17,413 nt of DNA from Funneliformis mosseae (taxonomy: Eukaryota; Glomeromycota; Glomeromycetes; Glomerales; Glomeraceae), in assembly GCA_910592005.1 (NCBI GenBank), contig CAJVPP010001875.1, positions 1 through 17,413 of the forward strand. The letters run 5' to 3'. Shown in pieces: positions 10,741 to 17,413 of the stretch. The translations under genes were made by a program, and so were the position numbers. The stretch's first letter is position 1, and each line of letters starts with the position of its first letter. A model generated the notes under the pieces. The model made no database searches, was not told the origin of the DNA, and saw nothing but the letters and a program-made list of their open reading frames with translations.

Positions 10741-11134
10741 ATTTAGTTTATTGAATTTATTTTACTAAAACCTATTAAATGATTATATTTTCATATTTCT
10801 GTAGTCAATAGATAGTAAAATATATAAATTTTAAATTTTAACTTTTTTTTCATAATGATTTATCATATATTTATCTTTAAAATATCACTAATTAATTACA
10901 TTTTTTTTTTGAATTTTTACTTAAAAAACATCATAAAATTTATTATAAAGATATTAATTTTTAAATAAATTATTTTAAAAATATTTAAAAATATTATAAA
11001 TAATTTTAATTATTAAATAAATTTGCAGACAAATTTGCCTGCAAAATGCTTGAAGGGATATGGTAAGTTATAATATAAAATTTGCATACATTTTATGTAA
11101 TTAAAATTAATTATTAATTTTTTTAAAGTTTAAT
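10741..11134. other. AT-rich spacer between the LINE and Tigger copy B
   Basis: Mostly A/T runs. The first 50 bp continue the interrupted direct repeat described at 2698-2879. The only other structured item is the palindrome at 11022-11045. GGTAAGT at about 11061 looks like a 5' splice site, but no exon can be tied to it. Confidence 0.5.
11022..11045. repeat. 24-bp near-perfect palindrome, copy 2
   Basis: Two 12-bp arms, TTTGCAGACAAA and TTTGCCTGCAAA, are reverse complements apart from one position, which a single G-to-A change explains. It resembles the degenerate palindrome at 479-502, suggesting a dispersed short motif or the end of a small repeat. Confidence 0.6.
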
Positions 11135-11588
11135 GTTATAACATGTAGAAATAGGTAAACATGTAGAAAACTTATATATAGATATTTTATAAGCAATTCA
11201 TTTCATTATTAAAGTATAGGATGAAGTTAAAGTTAAAACAATTTGTAATTGCTATCATCATGTAAAAATTCTTCTTTCTTGTATTAATAAAGAAATAAAT
11301 GTGAAAAATACATTAAAAAATATTTATCAATTCAAAGACTTAATGTTTAATGATCTTACAGATAATATTTAGGCTCTTAATCTTTCTCATTAATGCAGTT
11401 AAAAGAATTCTTTAATATTCTCAAAGAGAATGTTATTTTTAAAATTTCTAAAGATAATCAAGTTATTGAAAAACTTGCTTATCTTTTTAGAAATACTAAT
11501 AAGAAAAATATGGATTTAGAAGAGAAAGATAATAGTTGTAAAAGTCTCATTATTAGTACTAGTATTGCTATTATCAGTTTAGATACTA
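11135..11588 (+). pseudogene. Tigger-type transposase C-terminus, copy B, 5' part
   Basis: The frame gives HVEIGKHVENLYIDIL-AIHF, then IIKV-DEVKVKTICNCYHH and VKIL. This is the post-DDE C-terminus of Tigger transposases and matches the fading end of copy A (VEKL-IF..IIKR-NKVY..ICH). Stops sit at expected Gln (TAA) and Trp (TAG) positions. After a frameshift near 11390 an open stretch runs from 11393 (MQLKEFFNILKENVIFKIS) to the insertion point at TA 11587-11588. Copies A and B overlap in content by about 40 residues, so they are two elements or a duplication, not one element split by the LINE. The N-terminal part of copy B is absent. Confidence 0.75.
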
Positions 11589-11613
11589 TCGTATTCTTCT
11601 GAAAATAAGCAAC
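11589..11613 (+). repeat. pogo-like element, left terminal inverted repeat
   Basis: 25 bp beginning T-CGTATTCTTCTGAAAATAAG and ending GCAAC. It matches the reverse complement of 13483-13507 except at the first base (T against C). Directly preceded by the TA target duplication. Confidence 0.92.
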
Positions 11614-11641
11614 ACTTTTTTGTTATAGTGTTGCTTATTTT
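11602..11641. repeat. subterminal hairpin inside the left end
   Basis: AAAATAAGCAACACT (11602-11616) is the exact reverse complement of AGTGTTGCTTATTTT (11627-11641), giving 15-bp arms and a 10-nt loop. The arm overlaps the TIR. The same GTTGCTTATTTT motif is present in the right end at about 13432 and 13486, with a variant (GTTGCTTAATTTT) at about 13466. These are plausible binding sites for the transposase HTH domains. Confidence 0.8.
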
Positions 11642-11778
11642 TGGGTAGTTTAATAAAATAAAAGAAATTCAATTGCGCAACCATCCAATCATGTGATTTT
11701 TATCGATCGAATCATTCGCGATTTATCACATAACATGTGAAAAAGGTTTTAAACAGGTTTTATTTTTTTTTATGTGAA

Positions 11779-13257
11779 ATGGCAAAACGAAAAAGGGTAG
11801 TTAAAACTATTAAACGAAAGGTAGTTAAAACTGTTAAACGTAAAACTCAAATTGTAAAATGAATACGAAATTTATACTCAGTTGAACATAAAAAAGAGGT
11901 CATTGCCTACACAAGGAACCATGGAAATAACGAAGCAGCAAGACACTTTGATATTGATCGTGGTATGGTGAGTCAGTGGGTAAATGCAAGTTAAAAATGG
12001 ACAAGTAAAACTAAGGGAAAAAGCAAGCGGGTTGGCTCTGATAGAAAAGCCTTATTTCCAGAAACAGAGAAAAAGCGTTATACCTGAATTATACAACAAA
12101 GAAAACAGGGTCTTTCAGTGACCTACATAACCATAAGAAACAAAATGTTGAAGATCTTAAAAGAACCTGAAATGGTAGTTCTTTATGGTAATGTAGGTGA
12201 AGACTTTAAAACATCTCAACGTTGAATATTGGACTTTATGAAAAGATTTAATTTAGCATTACGTAGATGAACCAAAATTTCCCAGAAACTTCCTAATAAA
12301 ACTCAGGAACAACTAGAGAAATTTTACCAGTTCATTAAAAATTTAAGAATTGAAAAGTCGTTCAAACTGAATAACATCCTTAATATGGATGAAACTTCAG
12401 TTTAGTTCGACATGGCTGGTGTTTATACGATTAACTCTAAAGGAGAGAAGATGGTTCATATTCGAGCCACAGGAAATAAAAGGAACTGATTCACAGTAGT
12501 CCTTACATGTGTTGCAGGTATCGTTCTTTTTTTTTATTTTTATTTTTTATTTCTTTTACTTTTCCCGCCTTTTCCACTTAATTTTTTTTTCTTTTTCTTA
12601 TTTAATTTTTTTAATCTTACAATAGACAAGTCCAAATTCCCACCAATTTGTATCTTTAAAGGCAAATGAATGCTACGTGGAGAAAAAACACCTCCGGGAG
12701 TCATCGTTTGGTTTCAGACCAATGGTTGAATAGATACCAATTTGATGCAGAGATATATAGATTATTTCAACAATGTAAGGGTGAGAAATGGAACACAAAA
12801 AGATCTGGCAATGCTTGTTTACGATTCATTTAAAGGCCACTTAGAAGATTCGATTAAAAAAAGATTTCATGAAAGTGGTGTTTATCTTGCGATAATCCCA
12901 AGCGGATTGACAAGTAAATGCCAACCACTTGATGTCTCCATTAATAAGCCATTTAAGGACAATCTTCGAAAAGAGTGGCATTCTTAGATGGCAAATGGTG
13001 GTGCCGAAGAAACCGCCTTAGGAAATTTTCATCGTGTAAGTCTTAGTGATGTGTATTCACAGGTAAAACATTCGTGAGAGGGTATTTCTACTGATATAAT
13101 TGTTAAGTCCTTTAAAAAGTGCAATATTTCAAATGATTTGGATTCAGGTGATATTAGTGATGATAATCATGATGATGATAATTATGATGATGATATCACT
13201 GATAATGATTCTGATACTACTGTTAGTGAGAATGATATCATTGACATCATAGATTAA
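11779..13257 (+). pseudogene. pogo-like DDE transposase, two exons, in-frame stops
   Basis: Exons 11779-12517 and 12626-13257 join to 457 codons including the terminal TAA. The N-terminus is very basic (MAKRKRVVKTIKRK). An HTH follows (EVIAYTRNHGNNEAARHFDI, RGMVSQWVNAS), then a CENP-B-type HTH region and the DDE_1 domain. Catalytic motifs are preserved: NMDETSV (first Asp, about 12385), MLVYDSFKGHL (second, about 12809-12841) and SKCQPLDVSINKPFKDNL (third, about 12914-12967). The C-terminal tail is acidic, Asp-rich. Eleven in-frame stops interrupt it: TGA at 11860, 12085, 12223, 12268, 12487, 12667, 12727 and 13075; TAG at 12403 and 12985; TAA at 11992. There is no frameshift. Most stops fall where relatives, as I recall them, have Trp or Arg. 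Confidence 0.9.
12518..12625 (+). other. spliceosomal intron in the pogo transposase gene
   Basis: Starts GTATCG after TGTGTTGCAG, is pyrimidine-rich with long T runs, and ends CTTACAATAG. Its 108 bp contain no homologous coding sequence. Joining the flanks gives LTCVA-D-KSKFPPICIFKGK, the continuous DDE-domain sequence expected in this family, and keeps the frame (phase 1). Confidence 0.88.
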
Positions 13258-13482
13258 TTTTTTCCACTAGAAATTTTATATTTTTTGGATGAACACTAAT
13301 TTCATAATATTTTTTTTTATTGTAATAATAAAATAAACAATTGAATGCATTTATAATATGTTTATAAAGCTAAATTATTTATTTATTTAAAAAAAATTTT
13401 ATTAAAAAAAAAAAATTCAATTTTTCCAAAGTGTTGCTTATTTTCGAAACCTATATAAAACAGGTGTTGCTTAATTTTGGGG

Positions 13483-13507
13483 GTTGCTTATTTTCAGAAG
13501 AATACGG
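13483..13507 (-). repeat. pogo-like element, right terminal inverted repeat
   Basis: Reverse complement of the left TIR with one mismatch at the outer base. TA follows at 13508-13509. Two more GTTGCTTA copies lie immediately upstream. Confidence 0.92.
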
Positions 13508-13509
13508 TA

Positions 13510-13598
13510 TATATATATTTCTACTTCAACAGAATAATATGAAAGAATATTTGAAGTTAGTAAGAAAAATTAAAAAGTTTTTTAAAATCAAAAAATAA
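13510..13598 (+). pseudogene. Tigger-type transposase C-terminus, copy B, 3' part
   Basis: Removing the pogo element and one TA joins ...ISLDTI to YIFLLQQNNMKEYLKLVRKI and on to a TAA at 13596-13598. The open frame from 11393 then has 94 codons before the stop. In the present state the frame instead runs into the pogo TIR and stops at 11600-11602. The tail is Lys-rich and not distinctive, so the assignment rests on frame continuity and on the Tigger match upstream. Confidence 0.6.
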
Positions 13599-13821
13599 AC
13601 ATAATGTGACAAACAAATATTGATACATATTTTAGTAAAAATTAGCTTATAATTATGTTATATAATATTTAATTTAAAATATATATCAGAAAAAAATATT
13701 CAAATTTTAATAAAATCAACGAAAAATTTAAAATTACAATAATTATATAATATTATATGCTATTTTATTGGCTATTCTATAAATTCATACCCTTCTTAAG
13801 TATACAAAATTAATCAATCTT

Positions 13822-13849
13822 GAGAGCGTTTATTATAAAGAGTTTACTG
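13822..13849 (-). repeat. Tigger-type 3' terminal inverted repeat (single end)
   Basis: Read on the minus strand it begins CAGTAAACTCTTTATAATAA and continues into ACGCTCTC, with TA immediately outside (13850-13851). This resembles the ends of the MITE at 6967-7163 (CAGTTAACCCTCTCTTAATA) and fits the 3' end of Tigger copy B, whose ORF ends about 220 bp upstream. No matching 5' end was found. Confidence 0.6.
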
Positions 13850-13851
13850 TA

Positions 13852-14349
13852 TAATAATATTAAATAAATTAAATTAAGTAATCTAATATTGAAAGATTTG
13901 TTATTAAACTGTATAAAAAAGGATTCTAAACATCTCTCATTTAACTCACAATTAATATATAGTAAAATATATTTTTACTAATATTTTAGATAAAATTGTT
14001 TTTGATTGATTAAATGTTTTACTTTTTAGAGTTAAATTCTAAAATTCTGTTTTAACTTTTGAATTTTATTCAAATTTTTGTTATTTTTAAAATTTTTGCA
14101 ATTTTTATAACTTTTAAACTTATGCAAATTTAAAATCTTTTAAATAGAAAAATTAGCAAATTTAACAATATATATATAAGTTTGTAAAAAAATTAATGCT
14201 AAGTAGATAAATAATAGTTATTAACATTAAATTTAAAAATAAAAAATGATAATTAAGATTTTATATTGAAAATTTAAAATTTTATTATAAAATTATGTTA
14301 AATGTACCAATCATATATTATTTAAAATAAATTTTACATTTTATATAGA
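13852..14349. other. AT-rich stretch, no gene seen
   Basis: Nearly pure A/T with homopolymer runs. No reading frame, repeat or RNA gene can be supported here. Confidence 0.6.
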
Positions 14350-14755
14350 ATTAATTATTTTATTAGCTTTAATAATTAGATCTCATTTTATATTATTATT
14401 TTCTTTTTCAACTACATTTTGATTATTTTATATTTCCTTCAAATTCTTAACTAAACTATTCTTAATAATTTTATCTAAATTATTAATAAATATGTTCACA
14501 TTTAAATTTAAGATATTACCAATTATCAAATTACTTTTTTATCAAATAAATTTACTTCTATATCAATATCATTATCATCATCCATAATTTCAATAAGATC
14601 TTCATCTGACTTTAAATATATATTAACTAAAATTTCATGAATTTTTTTACTTAATTTTTCGATACAATAATATAGTAGCTCTTGCTTAGCTTGTGTATAA
14701 TAATAAGCTAACAATTTGTACATATTTTTCATTTTGTTAATTCTAATTAGTTTTT
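14350..14755 (-). pseudogene. unrecognised decayed ORF
   Basis: An ATG-started open frame at 14732-14526 encodes MKNMYKLLAYYYTQAKQELL and on to an acidic patch (DEDLIEIMDDDNDIDIE), 68 residues. A second frame continues the protein-like composition through about 14350 (GNILNLNVNIFINNLDKIIK, then NSLVKNLKEI and VVEKENNNI), broken by one TAA and one TGA. The charged, helical character and directional stops resemble the other relics here. I do not recognise a family. It could be the C-terminal part of a transposase or a gene fragment. No promoter or neighbour helps. Confidence 0.35.
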
Positions 14756-14759
14756 TTTT

Positions 14760-15255
14760 TTTATTATATAACTAGCTAAAGTTAAATCAAATTTGTTCAC
14801 ATTCAGCTATGTGAGGTATAACTAAGAATGGCTTAATTGCTAGTTATACTAAATAGTTCTCTTCCTTAGAAAAATTATCTTCTATAGAAATTCACTAAGA
14901 AATTAGTAATTTGGTCTTATCTAAATCAATATTAAATAGGATTTAACATATATAAATAACTTCATTTAATGCATTAATTTATATTATTTATAATTTATTT
15001 TTCTTATACTTTTAAAATTTTTTTTACAATTAATAAAAGTTTCTGAAAAGTCCCTTATACCTAACAAATTTTTAAAAAATAAAAAGATTTTAATATTTAA
15101 ATTTTTTTAAATAAAATAAATTAATATATTAATCTTTATAATTTGAATGCAAAAAAAAATACAATAAGTATATTGAATTAGCAAAATCAAAATAATATTT
15201 ATTAAAATTGCAAAATATTAATATTGAAAAACATTATAATCATTTTGAAGTAGAG
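14760..15255. other. AT-rich stretch with one weak inverted repeat
   Basis: GTATAACTA (about 14816) and TAGTTATAC (about 14842) form 9-bp arms around a 17-nt loop. Otherwise there is no reading frame or repeat that I can support. Confidence 0.4.
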
Positions 15256-15261
15256 CTTTTT

Positions 15262-15405
15262 ACTGGATTATCCTATGAATAATATAGGATAATCCATGTG
15301 AAAATTTAGAGATCCAGTTATCCTATTAAATAAATAATGGATAATTCTAATAAATAATTCTAGAATAATCTGAATTATCTTAGGATAATATTGATTATTT
15401 ATTAA
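15262..15405. repeat. cluster of GGATAAT inverted repeats with a perfect hairpin
   Basis: TGGATTATCCTAT (15264-15276) and ATAGGATAATCCA (15284-15296) are exact reverse complements with a 7-nt loop. Further GGATAAT/ATTATCC-type motifs follow in both orientations at about 15317-15326, 15348-15355, 15365-15381 and 15390-15397. The cluster could be the remains of a small palindromic element or a multi-site binding region. Confidence 0.65.
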
Positions 15406-15740
15406 AATTAAATAATGATAATTATTACTAAATGCTATTGTTATTCTATTGTTATTTAAAGGTCATTTATGTCAATTGACATCATTTTAGATCATTTACA
15501 TAAGTCATTTATAAATAAAATAAATTAATTTTAAATAATAAATTAAAAAAATTAAAATGAGACGAATTAATTTTTTTAGAAAATGTTAGTATTGAATCAT
15601 TTAGAAATAAGTAATTTTGAACATTATTTTTAAAAAAAATATAACTAAAATAAATTCTTTATTCTTATTATAGATAGCAAACAAAATCTTCTGTTCTTTC
15701 AAAAGTATTTTCTGATATATTATTTAATTTATAAAGTAAT
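15406..15740. other. AT-rich stretch, no gene seen
   Basis: Contains the 12-bp palindrome TGTCAATTGACA at about 15470 and otherwise A/T-rich sequence. Further decayed RasGAP codons could lie at 15650-15740 on the minus strand, but the match fades and I did not extend the call. Confidence 0.45.
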
Positions 15741-16309
15741 TTAAAATTTAGTTGATAATTCCGTTAATAATAAATTTAACCAGTTTAAATTTGATGGGTC
15801 AAAAGGTTATGCAGTATAAAAACTTTGAATCAAATTCACTATTAACCCATTAACTAAAGCTTTAATAAATAGTGGATCAGTTATAATTAGTGTTGTTATT
15901 ATATAGAATAATTCAGGCAAGTAAAGTTAGATATGCATTTAGTTATCAAATGAGAGCATAGATTAAATCTTATTAAGATCGTAATTCTAACTATGTTACT
16001 GTATATTTTCTGTAAAAGTTTTTATTAGATTTGATGAAGTTAGTACAATAATCTAAATCAACTGAAAAATAATTAGTTATATATAAGATTCAAACAAAAT
16101 TCACTAATAATATTATAAATAATTTCTTTATGAAAAAACCTTGCAATGATTTTACCGTAAAAATTTACAAAAGAAAGTATTACAATCATATTTATAATAA
16201 TTTTAGATAAAGGTAAATTGATATTGTTATGCACAGAATATTGTCTCATCAACTCCTTTAAGAGTAGATACACTCTTGATAGTATTGCAATGTACAATTG
16301 AAAATCATA
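15741..16309 (-). pseudogene. relic of an Ira/neurofibromin-type Ras GTPase-activating protein
   Basis: The minus-strand frames match the helical-repeat region that lies C-terminal of the GAP domain in neurofibromin/Ira proteins. From 16297 to 16073: LLLKELMRQYS..NINLPLSKIIINMIVILSFVNFYGKIIARF. Then ITILIRFNL (15988-15962), a 1-bp frameshift near 15959, MLSFDN (15959-15942), seven residues, LPELFYIITTLIITDPLFIK, ALVNGLIVNLIQS and LNLLLTELS. The spacing between MLSF-N and LP-LF is the same as in human NF1 as I remember it. Stops at Gln-like positions are TAA. An intron-like stretch with TACTAAC and TTTTACAG may lie around 16000-16075. These proteins switch Ras off by stimulating GTP hydrolysis. 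The catalytic GAP domain is not in this window. Could be a dead duplicate or a captured gene fragment. Confidence 0.75.
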
Positions 16310-16543
16310 AAAAAAATAATCACATAAACAAATTATATTATAAATTAATCTATTTAATATTTTAAACTAAATTACCTCCAGTTAGGTATTAACATCATAT
16401 ATTATTTTCTGATCACGATAATAAAATCTAAAAATGATAAATGAAAATGAAAAAGATGAAAGCAAAACAAAAAGCAAACTAAAGCAAAAGTAAAACTAAG
16501 AACTTTTTAGCATTAAAAGTCAATATTTATTAAAAATAAAATC
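16310..16543. other. AT-rich region with an A-rich strand bias
   Basis: The plus strand at about 16425-16500 is almost free of C and T and made of GAAAATGAAAAAG- and AAAGCAAA-like blocks. An upstream exon of the RasGAP relic would fall here on the minus strand, but I cannot identify one. Confidence 0.4.
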
Positions 16544-16840
16544 TATGATAAAAATTATTAATGTTAAATTTTTCTTTAAAAAAAAATTCATTAAATTGAA
16601 TTTTTTATCTTTATATAAATACTGATTTTTTTAAGACTTAGTTCATTCAGAGGTAAGTTTTATGATGAAAAAATTATTTAATATTAATTTATCTTTAAAA
16701 AAAATCACAAAATTAAATTCTTATTTTTTTATTAGATATTAGATTCTTCAAGTTTAGTTTGTTCAGAGGTAAGTTTATAATGAAAAAAATTTATTTAAAA
16801 TTAATTTATTTTTTAAAAAAAAATTACAAAATTATACTGG
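16544..16840. repeat. ~116-bp tandem repeat, about 2.5 copies
   Basis: Units start at 16544, 16661 and about 16776 with the pattern TATGATGAAAAAATTATT, an AATTTATCTTTAAAAAAA block, an A/T stretch, and the closing motif GTTCAGAGGTAAGTTT. The third copy is partial. The closing motif is conserved between copies 1 and 2 and contains AG|GTAAGT, a consensus 5' splice site, within otherwise diverging A/T sequence. Confidence 0.75.
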
Positions 16841-16912
16841 TCAAAATAGTTCAAATTGGCTAAAAATTAGATAGCTGATTCTAGACTGATTTTGATACTA
16901 TTTATGACTAAT

Positions 16913-17345
16913 TTACCATATTTTCTGATTAGCATAAATAGGTACCGATAGACACTAATCAACTCCAATCAGACATGGCCATTCAGTATCAATTCGAAAC
17001 TTAAATTCAACTATAAATCAGTCTAAAATTGGCCTCAATTCAGCAATAATTCAGACGCTGATAAATGCTGATTGACTCCAATCAGATATAGCTATTAAGA
17101 TTAAATTCAATTATAAATCAGCCTAAAATTAACCTTAATTTAGCATTATTTAGCATTAATTCGAAATTAAATATCATAAATCAGCTTAAAATTAACCTCA
17201 ATATAGCATCATTCTGCATCAATTTAGAACTTAAATAACCATAAATCAGCCTAAAATTGATCTTAATTCAGCATCATTTGGCATCAATTCAGAATTTAAA
17301 TAACCATAAATCAGCCTAAAATTAGCCTCAATTTGATATCAATTC
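16913..17345. repeat. ~65-bp minisatellite with one longer unit
   Basis: ATAAATCAGCCTAAAATT starts units at 17013, 17113, 17176, 17241 and 17306 (steps of 100, 63, 65 and 65 bp). Units continue with AACCTCAATTTAGCATCATT, then GCATCAATTCAGAA and TTAAATAACC. The 100-bp unit carries an extra ACTCCAATCAGATATAG block, which also occurs upstream at about 16964-16979. No coding sequence. Confidence 0.85.
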
Positions 17346-17413
17346 AGTCAAATAAATATATAAAATTGATATATTATATTTATTAAATTTATTAAATATT
17401 ATAATTTTATTAA

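Larger units (their letters stand above)
11589..13507 (+). mobile_element. complete pogo-like DNA transposon
   Basis: 1,919 bp flanked by TA (11587-11588 and 13508-13509). Terminal inverted repeats are 25 bp with one mismatch at the outermost base: left CGTATTCTTCTGAAAATAAG (from 11590), right the reverse complement. GTTGCTTATTTT-type motifs are repeated just inside both ends. One transposase gene with one intron fills the element. It is clearly less AT-rich than everything around it. It sits inside Tigger copy B, and its own coding frame has no indels, so it is probably the youngest insertion here. In-frame stops mean this copy cannot make its own full-length transposase under the standard code. 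Confidence 0.93.

Noticed and set aside
15780..15900. Plus-strand retropepsin-like motif (ALINSGSVIISVV)
   Set aside because: A short resemblance only. The opposite strand gives a longer, ordered match to neurofibromin/Ira.
1609..16309. Ciliate-like nuclear code (TAA/TAG read as Gln, TGA as Trp)
   Set aside because: It would repair many stops, but CAA remains the main Gln codon, TGA also stands at apparent Arg sites, and the LINE, Tigger and RasGAP sequences carry frameshifts and lost catalytic residues. Not excluded without host genes.
1..17413. CRISPR arrays, tRNA or rRNA genes, bacterial operons
   Set aside because: No regular short spacers, cloverleaf or rRNA-like sequence seen. The tandem arrays present have no unique spacers.

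Overview
The window looks like a strongly AT-rich, transposon-saturated piece of a eukaryotic nuclear genome. The best guess is an arbuscular mycorrhizal fungus (Glomeromycotina, Rhizophagus/Gigaspora-like). This rests on the style of the Tigger/pogo transposases and of the LINE, a spliceosomal GT-AG intron, an Ira/neurofibromin RasGAP relic, and the absence of bacterial gene organisation. No protein-coding gene appears intact. Almost everything recognisable is a mobile element or a decayed gene.

Layout, left to right. 1-753 is AT-rich with one short palindrome. 754-1494 is a foldback element with long inverted ends and a core of 60-bp tandem repeats. 1609-2775 (+) is a dead Tigger-type DDE transposase (copy A). 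2880-10719 (+) is a LINE retrotransposon bounded by a 21-bp target-site duplication. It carries ORF1 (RRM-like segment, zinc knuckle, coiled coil) overlapping ORF2 (endonuclease, reverse transcriptase, RNase H, CCHC). Its RT is split by a 197-bp MITE at 6967-7163. 11135-13598 is the C-terminus of a second Tigger-type transposase (copy B), split by a complete 1,919-bp pogo-like element (11589-13507) with 25-bp TIRs, TA duplication and an intron-containing transposase. A Tigger-type 3' end lies at 13822-13849. On the minus strand there is an unrecognised decayed ORF (about 14755-14350) and a neurofibromin/Ira relic (about 16309-15741). 16544-17345 holds two tandem-repeat arrays.

Two themes link these parts. 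First, the nesting can be read to the base: removing the MITE plus one TA restores the RT frame, and removing the pogo element plus one TA restores the Tigger B frame. Second, the decay is directional. In-frame stops in the LINE, both Tiggers, the pogo element and the RasGAP relic fall mostly where a Gln, Trp or Arg codon is expected, and many lost catalytic residues are one G-to-A step away. This is what C:G-to-T:A transition (deamination or RIP-like) would produce. A reassigned stop-codon code was considered and is less likely.
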